This document shows, one piece after another, positions 28,766 to 37,846 of a stretch of DNA of 64,000 nt. Position 1 is the stretch's first letter; each line of letters starts with the position of its first letter. The notes beneath the pieces are model-generated. The model was not told where the DNA came from. It was given only the letters and a program-made list of their open reading frames with translations, and searched no databases. The DNA comes from Methylophilaceae bacterium. Lineage in GTDB: Bacteria; Pseudomonadota; Gammaproteobacteria; Burkholderiales; Methylophilaceae. The DNA lies in the NCBI GenBank assembly GCA_013141125.1, contig JABFRO010000001.1:310001-374000 (forward strand). The letters are read 5' to 3'. A program made the position numbers and the translations under genes.

Positions 28766-29074
28766 ATGAATGTATTGAATATATCAAAGAGCAATTGGAT
28801 AAAGATTGGTGTGTTTTTTGGATTTCTAGCCATCGCAATTACTGATGCAAATGCGGCTACCACCGGGTTGGAATTCAAGGGCTTGTATGACATGTTGCTG
28901 GGTTGGGCCGAAGGTTATCTAGGCAAAGCTTTGGCTATTGGTGCATTTCTGATTGGCTCATTGATCGGGTTTGCCAGAGCAACAGCAATGCCAGCCTTGA
29001 TCGGCATTGTGTTTGCGATTGTGTTCAGTGTTGGCCCAGGCATCATCTCCGGCATGATGACGGCTGTTATCTAG
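28766..29074 (+). CDS. traA: F-type conjugative pilin TraA
   Basis: Pilus subunit precursor (102 aa). A long leader (MNVLNISKSNWIKIGVFFGFLAIAITDANA, about 30 residues) with a probable leader-peptidase site after ANA, then a mature part of about 70 residues with two hydrophobic helices (LGKALAIGAFLIGSLIGFA and ALIGIVFAIVFSVGPGIISG). This is the pattern of TraA of the F type. ATG at 28766 is supported by GGGG 6 bases upstream; an upstream GTG (28745) is less likely. Identity rests on topology and position before traL. Confidence 0.7.
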   Translation: MNVLNISKSNWIKIGVFFGFLAIAITDANAATTGLEFKGLYDMLLGWAEGYLGKALAIGAFLIGSLIGFARATAMPALIGIVFAIVFSVGPGIISGMMTAVI

Positions 29075-29097
29075 TTTTTTTGGGGAAGCAAAATAGC

Positions 29098-29379
29098 ATG
29101 GACTACGAAGAAATACCGACCCGGTTGGATGACCCTCCCAAATTCCTCTGGTGGGATTTTGACGTAGCCATGCTATTCCTGTTTTTTTTAATGTTTGGAA
29201 TCATAACGGAGCATGTGCTGCTGTTTGTTGCACTCGGATTGGGTGTTGCATGGTTGTATAGAAAATCAAAATTTGGCAAACACAAGGCTTACGGTATGCA
29301 TCTATTGTATTGGTATTTTCCGGTAAGTTTTGGCATGAAGGTAACACCACCTTCATGTATCAGGGAGTTTATAGGTTAA
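29098..29379 (+). CDS. traL: Conjugation protein TraL
   Basis: 93-aa inner-membrane protein of the F-type assembly complex (VirB3-like). It begins MDYEEIPTRLDDPPKFLWWDFDVA, the typical TraL start (PxxLDxPPxxxxWxxDE-like), then two membrane segments (LFLFFLMFGIITEHVLLFVALGLGVAWLY). Its TAA overlaps the traE ATG by one base. Confidence 0.85.
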   Translation: MDYEEIPTRLDDPPKFLWWDFDVAMLFLFFLMFGIITEHVLLFVALGLGVAWLYRKSKFGKHKAYGMHLLYWYFPVSFGMKVTPPSCIREFIG

Positions 29380-29975
29380 TGAAAATAACAAAGCTTACCC
29401 ACCAAGCCGCTGCTGCCACCGGGGTTGCCCAGTGGGTTATTGTGATGTTCACCCTGTCGCAGGCAGCAATTGTTGTGTTGTTAATAGTGTTTATGACGCG
29501 CGGCGACACGCATCGTGAGACTCTGGTACCACCAGTGATTCATCGGTCATTCTGGGTGGAAGATGACGCAGTATCCAAGGAATATTTAATCGAGATGGGC
29601 GTTTTTGTTGCACAAATTTATTACGACGTAACGCCTGCCAACGTGGATTTTAATCATCGCATTTTAAAAACTTATGTTGATCCTGTTTATTACGGACAAT
29701 TTGAAACAGAAGCAGCGGCTTTTTCTACGCGTATTAAAGCCGACAATGCTTCAACCACGTTTTCCATCGCTACCGTTGTGCCAGATGAAAAAAACAAGCG
29801 CATTGCGCTGACTGGATTGCTCAACACCTATCTTGGAGATAATCGAACATCAAGTATTAACAAAACCTATATTTTTGAATTTGGGTTGAAGGGCGGAAAA
29901 ATTTTGTTAAAAGGCACAAGAGAAACCATAAATGAAAACAAACCGTTTGAAGAAATTAACAAAAAACCTGTTTAG
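29379..29975 (+). CDS. traE: Conjugation protein TraE
   Basis: 198-aa inner-membrane-anchored protein, VirB5/VirB8-like in position. One membrane helix (WVIVMFTLSQAAIVVLLIVFMTRG) and a periplasmic domain with YLIEMGVFVAQIYYDVTPANVDF and TYIFEFGLKGGKILLKGTRET, as in TraE of the F type. The ATG immediately after traL is chosen; the frame is open further upstream, but that region belongs to traL. It overlaps traK by 44 bases. Confidence 0.88.
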   Translation: MKITKLTHQAAAATGVAQWVIVMFTLSQAAIVVLLIVFMTRGDTHRETLVPPVIHRSFWVEDDAVSKEYLIEMGVFVAQIYYDVTPANVDFNHRILKTYVDPVYYGQFETEAAAFSTRIKADNASTTFSIATVVPDEKNKRIALTGLLNTYLGDNRTSSINKTYIFEFGLKGGKILLKGTRETINENKPFEEINKKPV

Positions 29976-30663
29976 CGTTTCGCTGCTGCTGTTGATTAGT
30001 CAACACGCTCATGCGCTACAGCTGCTCGATGGTGTGGAAGGCAAAACCTTGTTTGTTAAGGTAAGCATGCGTGACTTGAACAGTATTGCTATAGAAGGTG
30101 GAAAGGTGCGCCTGATCAAGGCGGCAGATGACAGTATGCTAACTGGTAGCGCAGATGCATTGACAGGTCAGGCCTTAATCAAACCACTGGTTAAAGACCC
30201 GTTTGGCATTTTTGTGTTTAGTCAAAGTGGTAAACGCTACTCTCTGGTACTGCAACCGCAGGATATTCCGGTTGAATCCATTGTGATTCGTGAGCCGTTG
30301 GCATTGCCGAGTGTTAGCAAGAATAATCGAGTGGATAAATCCTCCTCCTATGAAGTGCAAATTAAAACCATGATACAGGCATTGGCCGGTAATGGCGCGG
30401 CATTGGGGCTGGAAGAACATAAAACCTGGAAGGAAATTCGTCTGTGGCAAGGCAGTAGTTTTGCGCTGGAACGCAGCTTATCCAGTCAGTCTTTAATTGG
30501 CGAACAATACAAGCTCATCAACAACAGCAATCAAGCCATGGTGATCTCCGAACAGGAATTTTATGTGCAAGGAGTGCTGGCGGTTGCTGTTACGGATATC
30601 AGTATAGCGCCAGGCAATAGTAGTGTGGTGTATGTAGTAAAACGGAAAGAGGGAGCACACTAA
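29932..30663 (+). CDS. traK: Conjugation protein TraK (outer-membrane core secretin-like)
   Basis: Periplasmic VirB9-like protein of the outer core, partner of TraV and TraB. Signal peptide ending HAHA (about residue 28), then a beta-rich protein with GKTLFVKVSMRDLNSIAIEGGKV near the start, the TraK signature, and a final SIAPGNSSVVYVVKR. 243 aa, normal. Starts inside the traE 3' end and stops one base before traB. Confidence 0.86.
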   Translation: MKTNRLKKLTKNLFSVSLLLLISQHAHALQLLDGVEGKTLFVKVSMRDLNSIAIEGGKVRLIKAADDSMLTGSADALTGQALIKPLVKDPFGIFVFSQSGKRYSLVLQPQDIPVESIVIREPLALPSVSKNNRVDKSSSYEVQIKTMIQALAGNGAALGLEEHKTWKEIRLWQGSSFALERSLSSQSLIGEQYKLINNSNQAMVISEQEFYVQGVLAVAVTDISIAPGNSSVVYVVKRKEGAH

Positions 30664-31979
30664 TGGCGACTATTAAACCAGTAACCATGACACCGCAACG
30701 CAAAAAACAATTGCTTATGCTTGTAGGCGTTGGTGCTGTACTGCTGGCCTTGGTGCTGTTGGCCGGTTATTTCGCCCAGCAAAAAACTGAACGGAGCGCT
30801 AACACTTCCACGGCAATTAAAGATCCCAATCAAGTGAGCTTGACCGTTCCTGGCCAACAACTCAATGACAAGGATGTTTGGCGCGCAAATGAAGGCTCAA
30901 AGATTGTTGAGTTGCATAAACAAATAGAAGATTTAAAAGAAAATATCCAGAAGGGGGATTTTGATAAGGCCAAAACGGCGGCTCTGCCCCCTAACCTTTA
31001 TCCTAATGCAGCATCTGCCAATGCAAATGCCGCCTTTGATCCTCGCAGCAAAATGACCGAGGTGCCTTTGCCACCACCACCTATAGGTAGTTTTCCGCAG
31101 AACGGCAAACCATTGCAGCCATTTTCAGGTGGCACATTGCAGCCACCGAATCGTAATGGGCAATCCAATCCAACTGTGGGAACAGAACAAGACCAAGCGG
31201 TCGTGCTCAAGAAACCATTCTCGCTGGAAGTGACAACTGATTCAGCCGCCAAGACTGATGCCTCATCGGTAAAAACCGACGGTACATTGCCTGTCAAAGC
31301 CGGTAACTATCAAGCCGGTAACTATCAAGAAGCAAGTGGTGACGCAGACAAGACCGCAGAAAATTATCTGCCCGCCGGAACCTTTATGCGCGTGGCGATG
31401 CTGTCAGGGCTGGATGCACCGACCGGCGGTCAGGCGCAAACCAATCCACACCCGGTATTGTTTCGGGTATTGGATCCGGCACAGTTGCCCAATCTGTTTC
31501 AAGCCAATATGAAGGATTGTGTTGTAACCGGAAACGCCTATGGAGATATTTCCTCGGAACGTGCCTATGTGCGCCTGGATCGTCTGTCATGCATTGATGA
31601 TACCGGAGGAGCCATTGATGTCGCAGTGAAGGGGTATGCCGCAGGAGAGGATGGTAAAGCCGGATTGCGTGGTCGATTGGTGTCCAAGCAGGGGCGAGCG
31701 CTGGCAAATGCCTTCCTCGCTGGAATTGGCAGCGGCATGGGGCAGGCCTTCAAGGATAGCGCCACTACCATTTCGCAATCGGCCTTGGGCGCTACGCAAA
31801 CAGTCAATCAAGGTCAGGAATTACAGGCAGGTTTGGCTACTGGAGTAGGTAGCGCCATGAATATGTTGGCCAAGTATTACATCAAGCTGGCTGAGCAGAT
31901 TTTCCCGGTCATAGAAGTGGATGGTGGGCGTGTAGTGGATTTGATTTTAACCAAAGGCATCAGCATCGAAAGGCATTAA
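30663..31979 (+). CDS. traB: Conjugation protein TraB (VirB10-like)
   Basis: Scaffold protein that spans inner membrane to outer core. One N-terminal membrane helix (LLMLVGVGAVLLALVLLAGYF, about 17-37), a coiled-coil segment (IVELHKQIEDLKENIQ), a Pro/Asn-rich spacer, then the TraB/TrbI domain (LPAGTFMRVAMLSGLDAPTGGQAQTNPHPVLFRVLDPAQLPN and a Cys pair in KDCVVTGNAYGDISSERAYVRLDRLSCID). 438 aa. Confidence 0.92.
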   Translation: MATIKPVTMTPQRKKQLLMLVGVGAVLLALVLLAGYFAQQKTERSANTSTAIKDPNQVSLTVPGQQLNDKDVWRANEGSKIVELHKQIEDLKENIQKGDFDKAKTAALPPNLYPNAASANANAAFDPRSKMTEVPLPPPPIGSFPQNGKPLQPFSGGTLQPPNRNGQSNPTVGTEQDQAVVLKKPFSLEVTTDSAAKTDASSVKTDGTLPVKAGNYQAGNYQEASGDADKTAENYLPAGTFMRVAMLSGLDAPTGGQAQTNPHPVLFRVLDPAQLPNLFQANMKDCVVTGNAYGDISSERAYVRLDRLSCIDDTGGAIDVAVKGYAAGEDGKAGLRGRLVSKQGRALANAFLAGIGSGMGQAFKDSATTISQSALGATQTVNQGQELQAGLATGVGSAMNMLAKYYIKLAEQIFPVIEVDGGRVVDLILTKGISIERH

Positions 31980-32750
31980 ATGAAAACATTACCACTTAAA
32001 TTATCCTTGATTACCAGCCTCATTTCGGCTTTGTTGTTTGCACCGCCATTGCTTGCTGGATCGGCCAATGGTGCAGTTGGCAAAGCCGATCTGGTTGCAG
32101 TGGAAAAGAATCTGCATCTGATGTATCCCAAGACCAAGTTCCAAAAGGTGAGTGTCACGCCATTACCCGGCATTTATGAAGTGGTGATGGGTAAAAATAC
32201 CGCTTACGTCGAAGAGAACGGACGTTACTTTATTTTCGGGCATTTGTTCGATATGGAAACGCAAACCGATCTGACTGAAGATGTGGCGCAGAACATTGCT
32301 CAGGATATGGTGAAAATTGATTTCGCCAGCCTCCCCTTGCAACATGCCATCAAAACCGTCAAGGGCGATGGCAAGCGCGTGGTGGCTGTATTTTCAGACC
32401 CTGATTGCCCATATTGCAAAAAACTGGAACAGGAGCTGGCCAAGTTGAATAACCTGACCATTTACACCTTCCTCTATCCATTGGATGGCTTGCATCCCGA
32501 TGCAAAAAACAAGGCAGATGCTATCTGGTGTGCCAAGGACAAGGCGGCTGCCTGGAGCCGCTTTATGTTAACCAGCAAAACGCCTGCCAAGGTGCCTGGA
32601 TGTGAAGCACCGACCAGTCAAATCGTGACACTTGCCAGCAAGCTGGGTATCGGCGGCACGCCGTTTTTGGTGGCCGCCGATTCGCGCACCATGCCAGGTG
32701 CCGCAGAGGCCGACCGGCTCGATAAATGGCTAAATGGAGGTGCCAAGTGA
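31980..32750 (+). CDS. DsbC-like thiol:disulfide isomerase of the conjugation operon
   Basis: Periplasmic disulfide isomerase. Signal peptide of about 26 residues, an N-terminal DsbC dimerisation domain, and a thioredoxin domain with Cys143-Pro-Tyr-Cys146 and a cis-proline loop (GGTPF). A dsbC gene between traB and traV is also seen in SXT/R391-type elements. It probably folds the cysteine-rich TraU, TraN and TraH encoded downstream. Starts at the base after the traB stop. Confidence 0.88.
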   Translation: MKTLPLKLSLITSLISALLFAPPLLAGSANGAVGKADLVAVEKNLHLMYPKTKFQKVSVTPLPGIYEVVMGKNTAYVEENGRYFIFGHLFDMETQTDLTEDVAQNIAQDMVKIDFASLPLQHAIKTVKGDGKRVVAVFSDPDCPYCKKLEQELAKLNNLTIYTFLYPLDGLHPDAKNKADAIWCAKDKAAAWSRFMLTSKTPAKVPGCEAPTSQIVTLASKLGIGGTPFLVAADSRTMPGAAEADRLDKWLNGGAK

Positions 32751-33328
32751 TTACAAGTAAAACCTGCATGGCGGTTTTCGCTGTAATAGGTCTGAGCGCT
32801 TGTGCCAGTTCATTTTCCGGGATAACTGGTTCCTCCAGCGCCTTGAGCTGTAAGGCACCGGCTGGAGTGTTATGCAATTCGGTTTCGGGAATTTATGCCA
32901 ATTCGATTAACAATGCCTTACCCGCACAGCAATTAAAATCCAGCGAAGTGGAGGATAAAAAACCATCGAAGATGAATGATTCAATAAAACGCACGGATGA
33001 GTATCCTGCTCGTTTTCCTGTCAATGCCAATACGTTGCGCGCATTAAGCAGTGGCACACCCATCAGAACAGAACCGCTGGTATTGCGCGTATGGGTGGCA
33101 CCTTGGGAGGATGCGGAAGGCGATCTTCATGATCAACATTACCTGTATGCCGTGGTGAATCAAAGCAAGTGGAGTATTGAAGTCAATCAGGAAAGAATAC
33201 GCGCGCAATTTCGCCCGGTTTTTCCGTTAAAAGGAAAAGAAACGAATTCTGAGGAAAAATCAGAAACCGTGTTACCTCTAACAGAGCCATTGTCTGCAAC
33301 GCCACAGCAGGAGGCGGTTGTTAAATAA
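32747..33328 (+). CDS. traV: Conjugation lipoprotein TraV
   Basis: Outer-membrane lipoprotein of the core complex (VirB7-like). Starting from GTG at 32747 it has a lipobox Leu16-Ser-Ala-Cys19, with GGAGG 6 bases before the start; the upstream ATG at 32726 lacks a ribosome site. The two further cysteines (SCKAPAGVLC) and the pattern RTEPLVLRVWVAPWEDAEGDLHDQHYLY are typical TraV. Overlaps dsbC by 4 bases and traC by 1. 193 aa. Confidence 0.88.
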   Translation: MITSKTCMAVFAVIGLSACASSFSGITGSSSALSCKAPAGVLCNSVSGIYANSINNALPAQQLKSSEVEDKKPSKMNDSIKRTDEYPARFPVNANTLRALSSGTPIRTEPLVLRVWVAPWEDAEGDLHDQHYLYAVVNQSKWSIEVNQERIRAQFRPVFPLKGKETNSEEKSETVLPLTEPLSATPQQEAVVK

Positions 33329-35901
33329 TGCTAAGACGCTTATTTGGACTATTTACATCAGACCCGGTGCGGAATGATGAAGATGTAATGGAGGCGGGCA
33401 GCACTTCTGCTCGCGATGAAGTTTTGTCGGATGAATTGATAGGTGAGTTCAATACGCGACAGGATTACAACAGGTTTTCCGACTTGTTTCCGTGGACTGG
33501 GTATTGGGAGGAGGAGCAGCTGTTCGCCATTGAAGGGGAGAAGTCTGGCAGTGTAGTTGCGGTTGGCTACACTATCGAACTCAATCCGCAAACTGGAGCC
33601 AGCACCGATATGTCACGCCTGTTACAGGAGATTTATCGTGATATGCCAACAGGTTCTGGCGTACAAATTCATCTCTGGGGCAGCCCGGATTTGAATGTAT
33701 TTTTAACGAATTACCGTGCAGTCGTTAAGCCTGGAGCATTGGAAAACGATCAGCAGCGACAACTTATCGAGCGTATGACAGCGGCACGCATCCGGCATTA
33801 CAAAAAAGCCGCGCTTGAATCCAGCATTCCTTCAAGACCCAGCGTGATGCGCGAGCACCGCGTGATTCTGTCAGTGACAGTACCCATCAAGCGTTTGGAT
33901 GATATTAGTATTGAAAAAATTGTGCAGTTGCGCGAATCGCAAGTATCTAAATTAAAAACCTATTATCAGTTTCAGAAAATATGGGATGCCGAAGATTTGA
34001 TTGCCTGGGTAAGAACCATGCTCAATCCTGCGCAAACGTTGGAGGATGCGGTTGATTATGACAACGGTCGAGAATTGCGTCATCAAATTCTTTATCGTGA
34101 TACCAAGATTAAGGTAGAACCGCAGGGATTGACCTTAACTTCAGCGGATGGGCATGCGGTGAGTGTGCGTGGTCATTCTGTGATTAATTATCCAAAGCGC
34201 TTTCTTCTGCATCAGGTGGCACAGATGCTGGGAGATGCCACGCAGGGATCGAAAGGCTATCCCTGCCCATTTTTGATTACCATGGGCGCGCAGATTATTG
34301 ATTTTGATGAGCACAAAAATACCACAGAATTAAAAACAGCGCGCGCTATTCAGCTTGCGGAAAGCAAGATGGCCAACATGATGCCGGATATGGTCAAGCG
34401 TGCGGATGACTGGAAGTTGATGCAAAAGTCCTATGACAATGGCGGCGGCGGTATTCGTCTTTATCATCAGATACTTTTGTTCCCGCAACCGGAATTTGCG
34501 ACACAGGCCGACGAAGCGGTGCGAGCGGTGTGGCGGAGCATGGGGTTTTCTTTGACCTCGGATATATTCATGCAGGCGCAGGCGGTAATGAGTTCGTTGC
34601 CTATGGCCTTGTCTCCTGTAATGCTTAAGGACATTGCTCATGCTCAAAGACTATCCACTAAAACTCTTGAAAATGCAGCCAATCTATCTCCGGTATTGGG
34701 TGAATGGCACGGAATAGGCGCACCCGTAATTTCATTGACCGGGCGCAACGGTCAAGCCATCGGGGTGGATATTTTCAGCAACACGGCAGGTAATTTTAAC
34801 GGCATTGTGGTGGGTACTTCCGGTGCGGGCAAGTCTGCTTTCCTGAATGAGTTGGCCACGCGTTATCTGGCTGCCGGAGCCAAGGTCTGGATCATTGACG
34901 TTGGCCGCTCCTACGAAAAACTATGCAAATCACTTGGCGGACAATACATCGAATTCACCAGGGAGGCCAATGTCATTCTCAATCCATTCACCATGGTGAA
35001 TGATATTGATGAAGATATGGAGATGCTAAAACCCTTGTTGGCGCAAATGATTTCACCCAGCCGAAGGTTGGATGATTATGAACTGTCACAGCTTGAAATT
35101 AATATCCGAGAACTATGGGATGAGTTTGGTCAATTCATGACGATTGACCAATTAGCCGAGAAGCTGAAGTCCGTATCGGGGTATGTGGATTCGGATACCC
35201 GGGTACAGGATATGGGCGTACAGCTGAATTCCTACCGATCCAATGGCAGTTATGGCAAGTATTTTAATGGCCCGCATACCGTTAATTTCAGTTCCAACAT
35301 GGTGGTGCTGGAACTGGAGGAGTTGAAATCAAAAAAGGATTTACAGGCCGTTGCACTCTTTATTCTGATGTATCGCATCACACAGGAAATGTATCTGGCA
35401 CCCAGGGAACAACAAAAAGTAGTCATTATGGATGAAGCATGGGATCTGCTCACAGGCGGTCAAACCGGAGATTTTATTGAAGCCGGTTATCGCCGTGCGC
35501 GTAAATACGGCGGTGGTTTTCTAACAGGCACGCAAGGGGTTAATGATTATGACCGTAGTGCGGCGGCATTGGCTTCACTGGAAAACGCGGATTGGATTTT
35601 CATGTTGAGACAAAAACAGGAATCCATCGCCAAGCTTGAGTCGAAGTTGGCGTTTACGCCACATATGGTGGAATTGGTTTCCAGCCTGCGCACCGAGCAA
35701 GGTCGCTATTCCGAGGTATTTATTTCCTGTGGTCAGTCCGGTTATGGTGTGGGGGTGTTCACGATGGACAAATTCTCTCAATTGATGGGGTCAGCCAATG
35801 CGCGAGATTTCAGCGCTGTGCGGGATAAACAGGCGTTGGGTATGGCCATGTCCGAAGCGTTGGATGCAGTATTGAAAGATCGAGGTGTCTATGAACAGTG
35901 A
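33328..35901 (+). CDS. traC: Conjugation ATPase TraC (VirB4-like)
   Basis: Large cytoplasmic ATPase that drives pilus assembly (857 aa). The N-terminal half is the TraC/VirB4 N domain; the C-terminal half contains Walker A GTSGAGKS (residues 496-503) and Walker B VVIMDEAWDLL (Asp702, Glu703). It ends in a region with EQGRYSEVFISCGQSGYGVGVF. Full length, no break. Overlaps traV by one base. Confidence 0.95.
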   Translation: MLRRLFGLFTSDPVRNDEDVMEAGSTSARDEVLSDELIGEFNTRQDYNRFSDLFPWTGYWEEEQLFAIEGEKSGSVVAVGYTIELNPQTGASTDMSRLLQEIYRDMPTGSGVQIHLWGSPDLNVFLTNYRAVVKPGALENDQQRQLIERMTAARIRHYKKAALESSIPSRPSVMREHRVILSVTVPIKRLDDISIEKIVQLRESQVSKLKTYYQFQKIWDAEDLIAWVRTMLNPAQTLEDAVDYDNGRELRHQILYRDTKIKVEPQGLTLTSADGHAVSVRGHSVINYPKRFLLHQVAQMLGDATQGSKGYPCPFLITMGAQIIDFDEHKNTTELKTARAIQLAESKMANMMPDMVKRADDWKLMQKSYDNGGGGIRLYHQILLFPQPEFATQADEAVRAVWRSMGFSLTSDIFMQAQAVMSSLPMALSPVMLKDIAHAQRLSTKTLENAANLSPVLGEWHGIGAPVISLTGRNGQAIGVDIFSNTAGNFNGIVVGTSGAGKSAFLNELATRYLAAGAKVWIIDVGRSYEKLCKSLGGQYIEFTREANVILNPFTMVNDIDEDMEMLKPLLAQMISPSRRLDDYELSQLEINIRELWDEFGQFMTIDQLAEKLKSVSGYVDSDTRVQDMGVQLNSYRSNGSYGKYFNGPHTVNFSSNMVVLELEELKSKKDLQAVALFILMYRITQEMYLAPREQQKVVIMDEAWDLLTGGQTGDFIEAGYRRARKYGGGFLTGTQGVNDYDRSAAALASLENADWIFMLRQKQESIAKLESKLAFTPHMVELVSSLRTEQGRYSEVFISCGQSGYGVGVFTMDKFSQLMGSANARDFSAVRDKQALGMAMSEALDAVLKDRGVYEQ

Positions 35902-36340
35902 GGAGTTAGTTGTGAGTCAGAATTCAGACACAGTCCAATCTACACATGTAGACACGCCTGCTAATAAGCGCGGTCTATCAACCGGTGACATTATCGGTTT
36001 TTTCCTCCTGGTTATTGTTACCAGCCTGAGTCAATTACTCATTTACCATCATTATTTTGCCAAATCCTCTGCTGTTGCTACGGTAGACATTAGCGCTATC
36101 GTCAAGGTGCGTGAACAACAGTTTACCGCGTTGGTTTCGCGTGCCAATGCTACCGATGCGGATCGCCAGGCCGCCTATGCCATGGTCAGCAATATCGGGC
36201 CGGAAATTGAACAGGCCATTGCACGAATCCAGAAGGAATGTGCGTGCACCTTGCTGGTTAAATCCGCTGTGCTGGCAGGTAATACGCAGGACTATACCAA
36301 CGTCATCAAGGAACAACTCGGTATGAAGGGTGCTGATTAA
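35891..36340 (+). CDS. trbI: F-type conjugation protein TrbI
   Basis: Inner-membrane protein of about 149 aa with one helix (IIGFFLLVIVTSLSQLLIYHHYF) and a periplasmic domain ending in an NxxDYTN-like helix, matching TrbI between traC and traW in F-type systems. Two starts are possible: ATG at 35891 (inside traC) or GTG at 35912, which has GAGGAG 6 bases before it. The longer one is listed. Confidence 0.7.
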   Translation: MNSEELVVSQNSDTVQSTHVDTPANKRGLSTGDIIGFFLLVIVTSLSQLLIYHHYFAKSSAVATVDISAIVKVREQQFTALVSRANATDADRQAAYAMVSNIGPEIEQAIARIQKECACTLLVKSAVLAGNTQDYTNVIKEQLGMKGAD

Positions 36341-36343
36341 GCG

Positions 36344-36880
36344 ATGACTTTCCTGCTTAAACAACCATTCAGTAAGCAAGCTGTTAGAAACTACCTGGTG
36401 CAGGTGTTATGGCCGGGAGCAGTGAAGCACCGGCGTGTATTAAGTCTGAGCATAGGCTTTGTGTTGGTGTTCAATGGGTTCTTTACGCTGGGCATCAACG
36501 CTACAGAAAGCCTACCGGATCATGTGTATCTGGTACTTAAATATGACAAGAACTTGCATCGTGGCGATTACGCCACTTTCCGATGGAATGGTGGCGGGCC
36601 ATATGGCGCAGGGTTGACGTTCCTGAAGCGCGTGGAGGGGGTGGGCGGTGACACGGTGACGGTCGTGGATCATGATTTTTATGTCAATGGCAAATTTGTT
36701 GGTATCGCCAAAACCCGCGCACGTACCGGACAAGTATTGCAAATGGGCAAAACCGGGGTAATCCCGGCAGGTTACTTTTATATGGCGGCACCGCATAGAG
36801 ATTCACTTGATTCGCGTTATGCCATGACCGGATGGATCGCGCAGGATCGCATCCTGGGCAAGGCCATTCCCCTTTTCTGA
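36344..36880 (+). CDS. TraF-type S26 signal peptidase
   Basis: Membrane-anchored serine peptidase of the S26 family, of the kind encoded in conjugation operons to process pilin or its partners. One membrane helix (about 33-51), then the Ser/Lys dyad at Ser56 (NATESLPDHVYL) and Lys95 (FLKRVEGVGGD), and the box III-like GYFYMAAPHRDSLDSRYAMTGWI. 178 aa. It lies between trbI and a YbjQ-like gene, as in SXT-like elements. Confidence 0.85.
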   Translation: MTFLLKQPFSKQAVRNYLVQVLWPGAVKHRRVLSLSIGFVLVFNGFFTLGINATESLPDHVYLVLKYDKNLHRGDYATFRWNGGGPYGAGLTFLKRVEGVGGDTVTVVDHDFYVNGKFVGIAKTRARTGQVLQMGKTGVIPAGYFYMAAPHRDSLDSRYAMTGWIAQDRILGKAIPLF

Positions 36881-36904
36881 TTAACTATTTTACGAAAGTT
36901 TGAA

Positions 36905-37219
36905 ATGTTATTGATAACTACTCCTGCATTACCCGAAGGACTTGTTGTAAAAAAGGCCTGGTCACTGGTGTCCGTGACACAAGCGATCCAGATTTCCAGA
37001 AAGACGGTTGCCCAGTCTCTGGGTGGCCTGTTTACCGGGACGAATGACCGTGATGAATTCAAGGAAGCCTTGCGTGATCTGGCTGCCAAAGCACCTGCTC
37101 AGGCAAATGCCATTACGGGTATTCAAAGTTCATCCACTTCACAACAGTTTGCCAACGGCACTTTCCTATATCTAACACTTATAGGTACGCCTGTCTTTTA
37201 TGAAGAAAGAAAAGAGTAA
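36905..37219 (+). CDS. YbjQ/DUF74-like small protein
   Basis: 104 aa, with PALPEGLVVKKAWSLVSVTQAIQIS near the start, a helical middle (DRDEFKEALRDLAAKAPAQANAITGIQSSSTS) and a final strand FLYLTLIGTPVFYEE. This order and the 'A.AITGI' turn resemble the YbjQ family of small pentameric proteins; the match is by eye and moderate. Unusual inside a conjugation operon. It starts 24 bases after the peptidase stop. Confidence 0.45.
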   Translation: MLLITTPALPEGLVVKKAWSLVSVTQAIQISRKTVAQSLGGLFTGTNDRDEFKEALRDLAAKAPAQANAITGIQSSSTSQQFANGTFLYLTLIGTPVFYEERKE

Positions 37220-37225
37220 GCCCGA

Positions 37226-37846
37226 ATGATCCGGTTTAAGTGGATAAGCGCCCTGCTCGGTTTGTTGATGGCCATGCCTGGATTCGCTGCTGACAATCTG
37301 GGTAAGACCTATCCGATTACCGAGCCGGACATGCTGGAGGAAATTCAGGGCAAATTGAAAGCCATGGACAAATCCGGTCAACTCAAACAGTTGCAACAAG
37401 AGGCTATTAATCGCTCCAAAAACAGTATTGAACATCCAAGAGCGGTGAGTGGCTTAACCCGCACAAAAATGGCCAGAACTTTTTACTTTGATCCAACCTG
37501 GCGCGTACCGCGTGACATTGTAACGCCGGATGGTCAGGTCATTGCGCGGGCGAATGACAGGGTGAATCCGTTGGATTACATGCCGCTGACTAAACACCTG
37601 GTGTTTTTTGATCAGGGCGATCCGGCGCAGGTCAAGCTGGCGGCTGGATTGATTAAAAAGTATGACGGGCGGGTGAAGCCCATTCTTGTTGCCGGTGAAC
37701 CGTTGACCTTGACGCGGCAATGGAAGCAGCAGGTGTACTTCGATCAATCGGGCTATTTGACACGACGTTTTGGCATTACGCAGGTGCCTGCCCTGGTGTC
37801 GCAGGAAAACAGGCGTATTCGGATTGATGAACTGGAACCAAAATGA
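37226..37846 (+). CDS. traW: F-type conjugation protein TraW
   Basis: Periplasmic pilus-assembly protein (206 aa), thought to act with TrbC and TraU. Signal peptide MIRFKWISALLGLLMAMPGFA, then DNLGKTYPITEPDMLEEIQGKLK, TFYFDPTWRVPRDIVTPDGQVIARANDRVNPLDYMPL and a thioredoxin-like end (TRRFGITQVPALVSQENRRIRIDE). Typical TraW in every block. Overlaps the next gene as ATGA. Confidence 0.92.
   Translation: MIRFKWISALLGLLMAMPGFAADNLGKTYPITEPDMLEEIQGKLKAMDKSGQLKQLQQEAINRSKNSIEHPRAVSGLTRTKMARTFYFDPTWRVPRDIVTPDGQVIARANDRVNPLDYMPLTKHLVFFDQGDPAQVKLAAGLIKKYDGRVKPILVAGEPLTLTRQWKQQVYFDQSGYLTRRFGITQVPALVSQENRRIRIDELEPK

Noticed and set aside
32726-32746. ATG start for traV within the dsbC 3' end
   Set aside because: No ribosome site; the GTG at 32747 has GGAGG at the right distance and gives a clean lipoprotein signal.
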